This document shows, piece after piece, positions 36,563 to 46,619 of a stretch of DNA of 64,000 nucleotides. This DNA comes from an uncultured Fibrobacterota bacterium (GTDB taxonomy: Bacteria > Fibrobacterota > Fibrobacteria > Fibrobacterales > Fibrobacteraceae). Made by a program: the position numbers and the translations under genes. Under the pieces are notes generated by a model. It was not told the origin of the DNA. It saw nothing but the letters and a program-made list of their open reading frames with translations, and did no database searches. Positions within the stretch are counted from its first letter, which is position 1. Every line of letters begins with the position of its first letter. Where the stretch lies: assembly GCA_903876665.1 (NCBI GenBank), contig CAIRAY010000090.1, positions 1 to 64,000 of the forward strand. Direction: 5' to 3'.

Positions 36563-37706
36563 GGATAATTTTTGCGACCTCTTCGGTAGTGATATCGCCA
36601 CGTTCTCCGATGCCACCTTGCCCACGGGCGACAAAGCGTTCCGAAACGCGTTTTGCCGCCTCGCCTGCGTCAACTTTATAGGCAGAAAGACGTGTGGGGC
36701 AACCCACGGTCGTGAAGAATTGCTCGGTTTTTTCGATGGCTGCTTCGGCCACCTCGGCATCGGCACCACTTAAACCCCAAACCCTTTGGCCATATTGGAC
36801 AAGCTTCGCAAGCTTACCTGCCATTCGGTTGCGGGCGACCCCTGGCCAGATGATCGCCAAAGTTTGGGCATGATCCAAACCGTAGAATGCGGTGATCTCG
36901 TGTCCAATTCCATGCGTAGACCAGTCCTGGGGAATGCCTAGACCTATGTTTCCGTTTAACGCCTGGGTGGCGCACCACATGATATTGGCGCGGGCGGAGT
37001 AATTCTTTGGATCCTTCGCAAGCTTTGGAGCCTCCTCAATCAAGGTGTTGAGAATAGCCTCGGCCTGGCGGTCTTGCAAAGGCGCATCGGCGGGGAAGGT
37101 CAAATACTGTTCCAGTGTATGGACAAATGCATCGACGATGCCGTTGGCGGTTTGGCGCAAAGGCAATGTAAAAGTGGTTTCAGGATCTAAAATGCTAAAT
37201 ACGGGATAGACTAGGTTTGAAACGAAAAACAGTTTTTCTTGGGTGGAATTGCGACTGACCACGGCGCCGGCATTCATTTCTGATCCGGTGGCAGGAAGCG
37301 TCAAGACGCAGCCGAGAGGAATTGCGGAGGTAACCTCGGCGCCTTGGGCCAGGATATCCCAGGGATCGGAGCCTTTGAAGCCCGTTGCCGCAGCAATAAA
37401 TTTTGTGCCATCCAGAACCGAACCCCCGCCGACGGACAGCAGAAATCCAATGTTTTCCTTACGGCAGAGCTCAACCGCCTTCATGCAGGTTTCGTAGCGC
37501 GGGTTGGGTTCTACCCCGCCGAATTCAAAAACTTGGTGCTTGGCTAAAGCGGCCATGACCTGCGGATAAACCCCATTCGCCTTGATGGAGCCACCGCCAT
37601 AGACGACAAGGACCTTCGCCGACGCAGGAACTAGCTTCGCAAGTTTTGCGATGGAGCCTTTGCCAAAAACAATCTGAACCGGATTATGAAATGTAAAGTT
37701 TTGCAT
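36549..37706 (-). CDS. Iron-containing alcohol dehydrogenase (BDH/YqhD-like)
   Basis: A 385-residue group III alcohol dehydrogenase using NAD(P)H, from ATG 37706. MQNFTFHNPVQIVFGKGSI is the typical family start. Nucleotide-binding motifs LVVYGGGSIKANG and LSVGGGSVLDGTKFIAAA follow, then the metal-site helices IVDAFVHTLEQYL and HGIGHEITAFYGLDHAQTLAI. It resembles butanol dehydrogenases and likely reduces an aldehyde during fermentation or detoxification. The upstream frame to 37865 is a chance extension. Confidence 0.92.
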   Translation of the reverse strand: MQNFTFHNPVQIVFGKGSIAKLAKLVPASAKVLVVYGGGSIKANGVYPQVMAALAKHQVFEFGGVEPNPRYETCMKAVELCRKENIGFLLSVGGGSVLDGTKFIAAATGFKGSDPWDILAQGAEVTSAIPLGCVLTLPATGSEMNAGAVVSRNSTQEKLFFVSNLVYPVFSILDPETTFTLPLRQTANGIVDAFVHTLEQYLTFPADAPLQDRQAEAILNTLIEEAPKLAKDPKNYSARANIMWCATQALNGNIGLGIPQDWSTHGIGHEITAFYGLDHAQTLAIIWPGVARNRMAGKLAKLVQYGQRVWGLSGADAEVAEAAIEKTEQFFTTVGCPTRLSAYKVDAGEAAKRVSERFVARGQGGIGERGDITTEEVAKIILSRR

Positions 37707-37866
37707 AGCCTGAAATGTAACTTCCAAGCCGCCCAGATGCATGCAATTATGCAAGGCAAATTGTATACCGCCGTATAGGGAAATCAAACCCCGTCCTGCA
37801 ACGAGGACAAGGCAAATGCATTTAAAGGCAAACTGGGGCCCAAAATATGAAAATTGGGAATTCATG

Positions 37867-37950
37867 TGTCATGCCCGGCACGGGCATCACCGGTGCGGGT
37901 TGCAGTGTTTCTTCGGGCATGGTGCGGTGATGGCCGTTCCGGCCATGACA
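37867..37950. repeat. 84-bp REP/BIME-like palindromic repeat
   Basis: The unit begins TGTCATGCCCGGCACGGGCAT and ends in ATGGCCGTTCCGGCCATGACA, so its ends are inverted relatives of each other, each a hairpin in itself. Its reverse complement matches 17388-17455 inside the nth-adjacent element at about 62 of 66 positions. It lies between the alcohol dehydrogenase and TlpA genes. No transposase is nearby. Confidence 0.7.
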
Positions 37951-38032
37951 AAGACAATAAAATCACCTAAAAGTTGAAGGTATTTTTAATGCGTTTGCCC
38001 TGCTGATCCACCCCACTCCGGGGCGATCCGGA

Positions 38033-38536
38033 CTATTTCCCGGAAAGGGTCTTTTTCACCAGGGCCATCAATTCTGCTTCCTTGGCAGGATCGTACCCCA
38101 CCATGCTACCCAAAAGCTCGCCTTTGGGTGAATAGAAGAACACTGCAGGAACATTCTCATATTTGAGAACGGGAGCCATGGTGTTTTTTGGATCCAAAAG
38201 CAAGAGCCAGTCGATGCTCATTTTTTTAGCAAAGGTTTTCACTTTATCGGGTGATCCCTTGTCAATACTGATTCCAACCACCGCCAGATCCTTGGCTTCG
38301 GGTAGCTTGCGCAAAGCCTTCACATTTTCCACCACATTGCGACAGGTGGTGCACCAGGTGGCCCAGACATCAAGCAGGACATACTTCCCTTCAAATTCAA
38401 CCTGGGAATGATTTTTGCCATCCAGGTCGGGGAAGGCGAACGGTGGCAGTGCAGCATTGGACACCTGAAGTCCACAAAGGACTGCGAGAGATGTCATAGC
38501 AAGGGTACGGCTGGTCCATTTGAGTAGATTCATCAT
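38033..38536 (-). CDS. TlpA-like periplasmic thioredoxin
   Basis: A 167-residue secreted thioredoxin-fold protein (signal ending VSNAA). The redox motif WCTTC (C62, C65) lies in LLDVWATWCTTCRNVVENV, with cis-Pro in ENVPAVFFYSPKGE. The start ATG 38536 has a strong AGGAG. It is the last gene of the envelope redox operon, 12 bases after the DUF3570 gene, and may receive electrons from the DsbD encoded upstream in the same operon. Confidence 0.9.
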   Translation of the reverse strand: MMNLLKWTSRTLAMTSLAVLCGLQVSNAALPPFAFPDLDGKNHSQVEFEGKYVLLDVWATWCTTCRNVVENVKALRKLPEAKDLAVVGISIDKGSPDKVKTFAKKMSIDWLLLLDPKNTMAPVLKYENVPAVFFYSPKGELLGSMVGYDPAKEAELMALVKKTLSGK

Positions 38537-38548
38537 GTCTCCTTTCGT

Positions 38549-39784
38549 TTAGAATGCGTAGCGGATGCCCAGAACCCAGAGGCCCTGGTGATAGGTTTCA
38601 TCGGGTGCGTAGAACTGATATCGCTCCAAATCCCCGTAGGTATTGCGGGTACAATAATCGTAAGAAAAATTTACGCTGTTGGGAACCAGCCGCGACCATT
38701 CGACCCACGATTCGCGAAACGGAATGGACACCTTACCACCGAAGGTCCAGGAGTGGAATGGGTAAAAACGAATGTCCGCAGTACGATACCGCTCCCCTCC
38801 CCCATATACGGGACGGGCAAAATTGGCGCCACTCTGGTCGTAATACCTTGTGCGCAGGCGCACATAGGCGCCCTCGTAAAGGTAATAGAGCACTTTGAAA
38901 TCCACGGTGGCGGAATTCAACCCCCAGGAATCATCGTAATACCTTCCATCCAGTTGAAGGGAGGCCTTTAAAATGTCGTTCCAAGTAATCCCCTGAACCA
39001 TGGCGGCGGAAAGGGCGAGTGCATTCTTGCGATCAGGCACGACCTCCGTCAACATTGTGCCAGTTTGTGTGTAAACGGGCGTATAGGGATGCCCCAGATA
39101 CCCCTGCGAGGCCATCCAGTGGGCACCCATCGAAGTCAGTGTTGTCGCAGTCCAGGATTGGGCCAAGGTGAGCTGGTAAGAATCGATGTTTTTTTTGCCA
39201 CCGGGAGCGAGGGGAGGATTTCCGATAAAGTCATCAAAGTTGTGGCTGTAAGAAAAGCCTAACGTGGTATTGCGTTCATTGAAATCCCAGGAAAGGTAAG
39301 CGCCCGGGGCATAGGAAACATAATCGCTCTCGTGGCTCATGGCAAAAACCAACCCACCCCCACGACCTTCGCGGGAAAACCCTGCCTTGAAGGATTCTGA
39401 GGCCCGGAGTTCCACTTTTCGTCCCCCATTCACGGTGGCTCCCGTAGTTCCATCCACGGGAACATTGGATGCGACCGATGCACCGGATCTCCCGTCCTCT
39501 CTGGGAATGGCATCCAGAATGGACGCATTGGCGGCTTCGGCCATGGGGTCTTTGGAACCCAGGAAGCGGCTCGCACCCGTAACGGCATCGACTTCCTGGT
39601 CCCAGCCCACGGTCCATTCCTTATTTTCATCCAGGGGCAAATTCAGGCTCCACTCCGCAGCCTTGCTCCACACGCCGTTGTTGTCGGTAAAGCGATTGAC
39701 TTTAGCGTCGAAGGTAGCACCACCTCCGCTGGCAAAAAGAGGAACCGCGATGGCAATCCCAAGCCATAATTTCGGCATCAGCAT
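38549..39784 (-). CDS. DUF3570 outer-membrane beta-barrel-like protein with repeated FMN-attachment-like motifs
   Basis: A 411-residue exported protein (signal ending LFASG) from ATG 39784 behind GGAGG. Most of it is alternating aromatic/polar strands ending in a Phe (WVLGIRYAF), as in outer-membrane beta-barrels. DUF3570 is assigned from the N-terminal pattern with VDAVTGAS and from its DUF4266 neighbour. Three segments fit the ApbE flavinylation consensus Dxx(S/T)GA(S/T): D66-S72, D97-S103 and D111-T117. I know DUF3570 proteins commonly carry one such motif; three in 52 residues is notable. Function unproven. Confidence 0.8.
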   Translation of the reverse strand: MLMPKLWLGIAIAVPLFASGGGATFDAKVNRFTDNNGVWSKAAEWSLNLPLDENKEWTVGWDQEVDAVTGASRFLGSKDPMAEAANASILDAIPREDGRSGASVASNVPVDGTTGATVNGGRKVELRASESFKAGFSREGRGGGLVFAMSHESDYVSYAPGAYLSWDFNERNTTLGFSYSHNFDDFIGNPPLAPGGKKNIDSYQLTLAQSWTATTLTSMGAHWMASQGYLGHPYTPVYTQTGTMLTEVVPDRKNALALSAAMVQGITWNDILKASLQLDGRYYDDSWGLNSATVDFKVLYYLYEGAYVRLRTRYYDQSGANFARPVYGGGERYRTADIRFYPFHSWTFGGKVSIPFRESWVEWSRLVPNSVNFSYDYCTRNTYGDLERYQFYAPDETYHQGLWVLGIRYAF

Positions 39785-39993
39785 CCGCAACCACCTCCGG
39801 CTGCGGATCCGCCACCGACGGAGCCCTCCCGCCGAGGCGCATTGTGCGATTCGCCCGAGGATTCCAGAGGGTCATCACTGAATTGCATAGCTGGATCCGA
39901 CAGGTATTCTCGCTCCATTTGGGGAACCATGGCGCATGAGGTCAGGGTGGAGCAAGCCACGCCGATTAGAAGTAATAAATAAAGTTTTACCAT
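39778..39993 (-). CDS. DUF4266 small lipoprotein
   Basis: A 71-residue lipoprotein: lipobox LTSCAMVPQ, then a Met/Glu-rich segment with ERE and SDPAMQF, a His-containing REG motif and a Gly-Cys tail (GGGSAAGGGCGC). This layout (a C-terminal GGGCGC-type end) is the DUF4266 signature, and DUF4266 and DUF3570 genes are usual neighbours. It overlaps the cytochrome gene upstream by 7 bases and the DUF3570 gene downstream by 7. Confidence 0.88.
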   Translation of the reverse strand: MVKLYLLLLIGVACSTLTSCAMVPQMEREYLSDPAMQFSDDPLESSGESHNAPRREGSVGGGSAAGGGCGC

Positions 39994-40568
39994 CTGTATT
40001 TCCACCATCCTACCCCAGGACCATGACAGGCCGTACATTTACCTGTGGCCTTGTCAAAAGTGAGAGGAAGTTTTGCAAAAGGGGGAAGAGTATCATAGGC
40101 CACATTTTCGGGAGCAAACTCCACATCCATAGTCCCATTGGCGTGCTTGCCCATGGGGCGCAAAGGAAGCAGCCGGGTAGAGTCACCATTCTGTCCGAAC
40201 CATTGGGTTAGAATGCTTTGAATTTTAGCATAGCCTTCGTTGTCATAAGCAGGGTCAATGTGCGCCAAGGAGGGCTGATGAACGGTATCCCCAAGGGGTC
40301 CAACCATGGCCTTGGCATGAACGGATCCAAAATGGCAATCCATGCAAGTAATTTGCCCATTGGGATAGGATTGAGCATCCACCATGAACAGGTGACGAAA
40401 GTGCTGCCCCGAAACGGGCGGGTAGCCATGGCAAAGCCTGCAGTCAGGAAGATCCACAAGAGTCACGGCCCGGGGAGCATCATTTTCTCCCAGGTCCTCG
40501 CGCTCTACGATACCCCTGCAGCCAATTAGGATAGTGAGAAGCAACAATCCGAAAAACCACTTCATCAA
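39987..40568 (-). CDS. Triheme cytochrome c lipoprotein
   Basis: A 193-residue protein with a lipobox (LTILIGC) and three CxxCH heme sites: CRLCH (43-47), CMDCH (75-79) and CTACH (178-182), the last close to the C-terminus. It should be a membrane-anchored electron carrier on the periplasmic side. It resembles no single well-known family to my eye. It overlaps DsbD by 4 bases upstream and the DUF4266 gene downstream, so its synthesis is tied to the redox operon. Confidence 0.88.
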   Translation of the reverse strand: MMKWFFGLLLLTILIGCRGIVEREDLGENDAPRAVTLVDLPDCRLCHGYPPVSGQHFRHLFMVDAQSYPNGQITCMDCHFGSVHAKAMVGPLGDTVHQPSLAHIDPAYDNEGYAKIQSILTQWFGQNGDSTRLLPLRPMGKHANGTMDVEFAPENVAYDTLPPFAKLPLTFDKATGKCTACHGPGVGWWKYRW

Positions 40569-42252
40569 TCGGAACCTCCGGAGACGGCCTGGCGGACAAT
40601 GTCAATGGTCAATACTTCGGGGAGGACAACGGCATTATCCCATGCACCCTTTGGAATATACAGGTAAAAAGGAACTGCCGCGCGACCATGGGCCCGCAGG
40701 AATGCGGTAATGGTTGGATCCTTCTTGGTGTAGTCAATGTGCCGGAAGGTCACTTGATTCTCCAAGAAAATCTGCTTCACGGTTTGGGTGGATAGCACTC
40801 CCTCCTCATTGACCCGACAGGTCAGGCACCAGCTCGCCCCGAAATCCAAGAATAAGTCCTGGGATTCGGAAAGTTTGCGCAGTTCCGCTTCGGAGAATCC
40901 ATCGGATACCTGACTCCCCTGCTGCGGCGCCACCCAAGCGGGCTTCACCCAAAGCCAAGTAAATGCGCCAATAAGGACAAGGGCCAGAATCTTCATGGTC
41001 CATTGCTTGCGGACCGTCGCCATGGGTCCGCCAAAGCGGGCGATGCCCCAGGCCGAAAGACCAATGACCACCAGCAACGCCAAAAACCGGAATGCCACGG
41101 AGGTGCCCAATAACTCAGCAAGAACAGAGAGCAGCCAGACTCCCGTAAGTAAAAGGACAAAACCCATCGCTTCCTTGAAGTAGACCATCCACATTCCGCG
41201 CTTGGGAACAAATTTCAGCCATTGAGGAAACACACTCAACAGGACGTAGGGGGACGCAAGCCCCAGGGCGACCACGCTCAATATCCCTAAAAAGACAATA
41301 TTTGTCTGGCCCATGGCCACGCCCAAGGCAGGCCCCAGGTAGGGCGCCGAACAGGGAGTAGACATCAAGGTCATGAAAACCCCGCCAAAAAACACCCCGC
41401 CCAAGCCCGATTTGCGACCTGCGCCATCCATTGCGGTTTGCGCACTTGAAGGCATGGTCAGTTCGAACAAGCCAAATAAGTTCAGGGCAAAAACCACGCA
41501 GATCAAAGTGATTCCAACGACAAACCCGGGACTCTGGAATTGAAAACCCCAACCTCCAAATTCACCCGCGACTTTCAGAGCCAACAACAGGCCACCCAAA
41601 ATCCAAAAACTCACTAGGACCCCAAGGGAGTACACAATACCCGCAACCCAGGGCTTCGCTCCGGCCTTCTTGCTATGCTCCACCAGGCTAAATATTTTAA
41701 GCGAAAGAACCGGGAGCACGCAAGGCATCAGGTTTAAAAGGAGCCCACCAAAAAATGCCATCAGCAAAACCGACAGCCAGCCCATCGCCGGGGCAGGAAT
41801 TTGCGTGGGAGCCACAGAAACAGACCCTGCACCGGGAGTTGCTATTTGCACTTCATCGGGAGGCAAACAAATGGAATCATTACAGCTTTGATAACTCAAT
41901 TTAGCGAATTTAGGCGTCCGTCCGTCGGCAGGGGGCAACCGCACGCCGATCTCGATGCGCCCTTCGAACCAGGATTCTTTGAGCCCCAAGGTGGTGTTCA
42001 TTCTTTCTTTCGGAGCCGGAAAAGTCACAATCACCCCAGGAATTGTCGCAGAATCTTCCAGTGTCACTTCCGCTTTGATCAAGAACGAATCGGCAGGGGT
42101 ATTGGATACAATGTGCCAACCCGGAGCAATGGTCACCTCGAGGCCCATGGAGTCGGAAGAACGCCCGGGGACCCAATTCAGCAAAGGCTTTACGGGCTGA
42201 GCAAAAGACAACGCAAGAGCGAGGGAAATTGAAATAAAAAGTGCGCGAAGGT

Positions 42253-42256
<4 letters not shown>
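40565..42256 (-). CDS. dsbD: Thiol:disulfide interchange protein DsbD
   Basis: A 563-residue protein with the full DsbD plan. A signal and periplasmic N-terminal domain (about 20-150, with Cys in YQSCNDSICLPPDEV) precede eight membrane helices (about 160-425), with Cys pairs in LNLMPCVLPVLSLKIFSL and MSTPCSAPYLGP. The C-terminal thioredoxin-like domain has ASWCLTC. It carries electrons from cytoplasmic thioredoxin to periplasmic partners, here probably the TlpA-like protein and cytochrome maturation. It overlaps the neighbouring genes by 4 bases on both sides. Confidence 0.95.
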
Positions 42257-43125
<869 letters not shown>

Positions 43126-43406
43126 GAGAATCTCCGTGAGGAATCTACATGAGTAATTTACATGATTTCAAGCATGGCGAACCGAACCAACTCCTTCCCC
43201 CGAGGAAGCGCCTGGAGTTCAAGGCCCTTTTATTTTTGGTTACTTCGAGCAAAGCGTTGAAACATTTTTCAACAAAATCGCTTTCCCATGTCCATTGGAT
43301 GGACATTGCCTCAGTTAGGATAGATGAATTTGTTTGTTTATGATTGAACATTCCACATCTGGGTAAGTTTGTGATATAATCAGTGAATCCACTCATCGAG
43401 GATAAA

Positions 43407-44549
43407 ATGAACTTACGGAAAATCGCCTACCCGCTCGCCCTAGGGACCATTGCCATCCAGCTTTCTGGATGTTTCTTGGACTCCTCATCCCCTACAGCAG
43501 CAACCACTCCCACCGACTCCAGTATTGCCCTTGGATCCAGCTCCTCGGCCGATCTTTCCAGCTCCGCCAGTGTGGTGGTTCCTGTGGAACTTGGCGCGGC
43601 ACCCACCCTCGCCGTTCTTCCCTGGAATGGCGCGAAGGCCGCTTACTCCATCATCATGGATGACTATTGTAGCGGAACCACCGAATCTCTCCGCTGGGCC
43701 GACTCCGTTGCCTTTGCTCGTCAAATTAGCGTCGGTTTTGCAATTGTCGCCGGATCCTGCCAACAGACGGATTGGGACATCGCCAAGGCTATGATCGCCC
43801 ACGGAAGCGAACCCGTCAACCACTCCCTCACGCACTCGGACCCCGCCACATGGGCTGCCGGAACCGAAGAAATTACCGCCAGCACCCAGGCGATCCTTGT
43901 CAATACCGGAGTTCTACCCACCTTTATGGCCTACCCCTTTGACAAGGCCACCGTTACAACCCAGGCCGACCTCGTTGCGCAGGGCTACCTCGGCGCCCGT
44001 AACTATGTTACCCGCACTTACGGCGGAAAAGGATTCAACTCGATCGCCTCCTTCAACGGAATCAAAGCCGAATACGATGCACGCCAACCTGCCGCACCAG
44101 ATCCCAACGCAGTCTACCAGCTTTATGGGATGGACGCCTACGCCGACCAGGCCGTCACCAAGGGTGCTTGGGCACTACGCGAAACCCACGGGGTGGAAGA
44201 TGGATCCTGGGGTGAATGGACCAAAACCGAATTCATCGCTCATTTTGACCACCTGGCCATGCTGCAAAATCAAGGCGATCTCTGGGTAGCTCCTCCTTCG
44301 AAGGTAATCCGCTATGTCAATCTCGCCAAGCAGGCTACTTGGAATTTGGTCGCGGCTCCCGATGCCTATGAAGTCCAATGGGGCACATCTGCAGACACCC
44401 TGGCCCGTTATGGCGTACCCCTCCGCATTCAAGTGAGCGGAACCTGGAAGGCTTTCCAAGGTGGCGTAGATTTGGGCGCCACAGCCAACGCAGCAGGGAC
44501 CGTTATTTCCGCCAATCCAGCACTGGGAACAGTCCGTCTAGTCCCATGA
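43407..44549 (+). CDS. Polysaccharide deacetylase-like lipoprotein, paralogue 1
   Basis: A 380-residue lipoprotein (lipobox IQLSGC; ATG 43407 after GAGGAT) with a short Ser-rich linker. A NodB-like catalytic domain then begins LPWNGAKAAYSIIMDD: the Asp pair and HSLTH (in EPVNHSLTHSD) are the metal and base residues of CE4-like deacetylases. The later motif WALRETHGVEDGSWGEW is shared by all five paralogues here. Its motif 3 reads LPTFMAYPFD, lacking the Arg seen in the others. A TATAAT at 43375-43380 is a likely -10. The real substrate (xylan, chitin or another) is not clear. Confidence 0.82.
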   Translation: MNLRKIAYPLALGTIAIQLSGCFLDSSSPTAATTPTDSSIALGSSSSADLSSSASVVVPVELGAAPTLAVLPWNGAKAAYSIIMDDYCSGTTESLRWADSVAFARQISVGFAIVAGSCQQTDWDIAKAMIAHGSEPVNHSLTHSDPATWAAGTEEITASTQAILVNTGVLPTFMAYPFDKATVTTQADLVAQGYLGARNYVTRTYGGKGFNSIASFNGIKAEYDARQPAAPDPNAVYQLYGMDAYADQAVTKGAWALRETHGVEDGSWGEWTKTEFIAHFDHLAMLQNQGDLWVAPPSKVIRYVNLAKQATWNLVAAPDAYEVQWGTSADTLARYGVPLRIQVSGTWKAFQGGVDLGATANAAGTVISANPALGTVRLVP

Positions 44550-44574
44550 TTTTGACAACCAAACTCTCTCACTT

Positions 44575-44602
44575 AGGCGCCTCCTCCGGGAGGTGCCTTT
44601 TT
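44575..44602 (+). terminator. Rho-independent terminator after deacetylase 1
   Basis: AGGCGCCTCC pairs with GGGAGGTGCCT (one G-T pair, short loop) and is followed by TTTTT, 25 bases after the stop of the deacetylase gene. Confidence 0.8.
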
Positions 44603-44717
44603 CCGGAAGGGGCAAAAGCCCATGCCACAGTTCGACCCGATGAATTCGTTTCTGGTTTTTGTTCCTGTCTAACCTGACATAGTTTAAATCCAATTCCACT
44701 TTTTGTTTGAGGTTCCC

Positions 44718-45887
44718 ATGAACATCCGCAAGGCAATCCTCGCGTTTTCAAGCTTCGCCTGCGCCAATCTACTCTATGGATGTTTTGAATCCAATTCACC
44801 AACAGCAGTCCCCTCAAGCTCCAGCGACCTTTCGGAAACGGGCATCAGCAGTTCTTCTGAAGTTCCACAAGCGAGCTCATCCAGCGTGGTTCCGGTTGAA
44901 TTGGGCGTGGCCCCTTCCATCAGCATTCTTCCCTGGAACGGAGCACAGGGCGCGTACTCCATTATCATGGACGACTATTGTTTTGGCACCACCAAGTCAT
45001 TACAATGGGCAGACTCCATCGCCTTCGCCCGCCAGATGAGCATTGGCTTTGCCGTGGTCGCCAGCAAATGCCAGGTCGCGGACTGGGCCAAGGCCACTGA
45101 GATGATTTTGCATGGCAGCGAACCGGTGAACCATTCCTCCAAGCACACCTGTGCCGACCCATCCCGTTGCAACGGAGCCACCCCCTGGCTCGCGGGCTCC
45201 ACCCAACTTGCCCTGGAGATCGACAGCAGCACACAGACGATTGAGACCAATACGGGATTCCGCCCCACTCTCTTTGGTTACCCCTACGATGTGGCCACCG
45301 ACGAAACCCAAGCCGAACTATTTGCCCTGGGCTATTTTGCCACCCGGAGCTACACCCATCGCAACCACAGTTATGGTGGCTTGAACCACGCAGCCTATTT
45401 TGACGGGTTTGCGCTGGACTACGATGCGCGGGCGCCTTTGGCCCAGATTGCGAATCAATCCTTCGGCATGGATGAATTTGCCGATAGCGCGGTTTCAACA
45501 GGCACCTGGGCACTCCGCGAAACCCATGGCGTCGCCGACAATTCCTATGGCCCGTGGACCCAGGCGGAGTTCATTGCCCACTTTGACCATTTGGCGGCCT
45601 TGCGCGACCAGGGAAAATTGTGGGTCGCCGCACCTTCAAAGGTGATTCGCTATATCAATTTATCCTCCCAGGCCACCTGGAATCTGGTTACCGCTCCCGA
45701 TGCCTTCGAGATCCAATGGAGCACTCCGGTGGATACTCTTGCCCGTTATGGAGTCCCTCTTCGCATCCAGGTGACCGGAGCCTGGAAGGCGTTCCAGGCC
45801 GGCATCGACCTTGGAGCCACAGCCACTGCAACGGGAACGCTGATTTCGGTGAATCCTGCTTTGGGTACCCTCCGCCTCGTGCCTTGA
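44718..45887 (+). CDS. Polysaccharide deacetylase-like lipoprotein, paralogue 2
   Basis: A 389-residue lipoprotein (lipobox LLYGC) from ATG 44718 after GAGG. It has a Ser-rich linker and the NodB-like domain with LPWNGAQGAYSIIMDDYC, HSSKH in PVNHSSKHTC, RPTLFGYPYD and WALRETHGVADNSYG. It carries an insertion with two extra Cys (CADPSRCNG) relative to paralogue 1. The C-terminal beta domain (YGVPLRIQVTGAWKAFQAG) is nearly the same as in paralogue 1, pointing to recent duplication. A 7-bp inverted repeat at its stop (45881-45900) is a weak terminator candidate. Confidence 0.82.
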   Translation: MNIRKAILAFSSFACANLLYGCFESNSPTAVPSSSSDLSETGISSSSEVPQASSSSVVPVELGVAPSISILPWNGAQGAYSIIMDDYCFGTTKSLQWADSIAFARQMSIGFAVVASKCQVADWAKATEMILHGSEPVNHSSKHTCADPSRCNGATPWLAGSTQLALEIDSSTQTIETNTGFRPTLFGYPYDVATDETQAELFALGYFATRSYTHRNHSYGGLNHAAYFDGFALDYDARAPLAQIANQSFGMDEFADSAVSTGTWALRETHGVADNSYGPWTQAEFIAHFDHLAALRDQGKLWVAAPSKVIRYINLSSQATWNLVTAPDAFEIQWSTPVDTLARYGVPLRIQVTGAWKAFQAGIDLGATATATGTLISVNPALGTLRLVP

Positions 45888-45909
45888 TTTTTCTCAAGGC
45901 CTGGGGGAT

Positions 45910-46323
45910 TTAGGAATTAGGCGCAAGCCGAAGAAGTGCCTCGGCAGGGGTGAGGCATCGCACCCCTAAGTGCCCTCGCAAAGCCAGAAGATGCTCGTCC
46001 CCCGTAGCGATGATTTCCGCATCAAATGCTATGGCGCATGCCACCACATGGTCGTCATCGGGGTCTTTAGGAATAAGGGCCGGAACAATTTCGGGTGCAA
46101 CAAGTTCGCACAAGTCTTCTACTTCACGGACAAAGCGAAATGCGGTGAGCTCTCCCAGCCCAAACTTCGGCCGTTCTAAAACATCCTTGAGTTCGGCAAG
46201 CATCCATGGAGAAACCGCCACGCGTATGTGCCCTCGCAGCGCAAGTTCGATCAGGGCTCTGGGAACCCCGTTCCAAAGTAGTCCCGATACCCATACATTG
46301 GTATCGAAAACAACTTTACGCAT
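45910..46323 (-). CDS. PIN-domain toxin (PIN family of putative TA systems)
   Basis: A 137-residue PIN-domain nuclease from ATG 46323: VVFDTNVWVSGLLW (catalytic Asp), SPWMLAELKDVLERPKF (Glu), KDPDDDHVVACAIAFDAEIIATGDEHLL (two acidic positions). The sequence matches the COG1569-type PIN toxins paired with ribbon-helix-helix antitoxins. It overlaps the antitoxin gene by 8 bases. Expected activity is RNA cleavage restrained by the partner. Confidence 0.88.
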   Translation of the reverse strand: MRKVVFDTNVWVSGLLWNGVPRALIELALRGHIRVAVSPWMLAELKDVLERPKFGLGELTAFRFVREVEDLCELVAPEIVPALIPKDPDDDHVVACAIAFDAEIIATGDEHLLALRGHLGVRCLTPAEALLRLAPNS

Positions 46324-46567
46324 TTTTGCCTCGCTTCCGTTTACGAATTGCCTGGATTTCGTACAAAACATCGGACTCGGCAACTTTCTGCGAAGACGCT
46401 AGTTGGGAGCCCAATTCGAAAAGGCGAGACCAGCGCTCCCTGCGCTCCAAATACATTCTGGCCGCTTCGCGAATTAGCTCAGACCGATTGCGAGACTCCT
46501 GCTCGGCTTGTCGGTCAATCCGTGCCAAGAAATCTTCGTCAAAGGATATGTTTACTGTTGAACCCAT
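46316..46567 (-). CDS. Ribbon-helix-helix antitoxin
   Basis: An 83-residue protein whose first 45 residues (TVNISFDEDFLARIDRQAEQ, NRSELIREAARMYL) form a ribbon-helix-helix DNA-binding domain as in CopG/MetJ-type antitoxins. The basic C-terminus (IRKRKRGKNA) would bind the PIN toxin. A palindrome directly upstream (46585-46603) is the probable operator for autoregulation. Confidence 0.88.
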   Translation of the reverse strand: MGSTVNISFDEDFLARIDRQAEQESRNRSELIREAARMYLERRERWSRLFELGSQLASSQKVAESDVLYEIQAIRKRKRGKNA

Positions 46568-46584
46568 AGATCACCTCTATTTGA

Positions 46585-46603
46585 ATATACAATTTTTGTA
46601 TAT
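46585..46603 (-). promoter_or_regulatory. Operator palindrome of the RHH/PIN module
   Basis: ATATACAA-TTT-TTGTATAT is a perfect inverted repeat with 8-bp arms, 18 bases before the antitoxin ATG. Ribbon-helix-helix proteins bind such sites as dimers of dimers. Confidence 0.65.
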
Positions 46604-46619
46604 GGGATAGGGCGACTTA

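Noticed and set aside
45881-45900. Inverted repeat GCCTTGA/TCAAGGC as a terminator
   Set aside because: The T-run is in the loop rather than after the stem, and the stem overlaps the stop codon; kept only as a weak remark in the gene entry.
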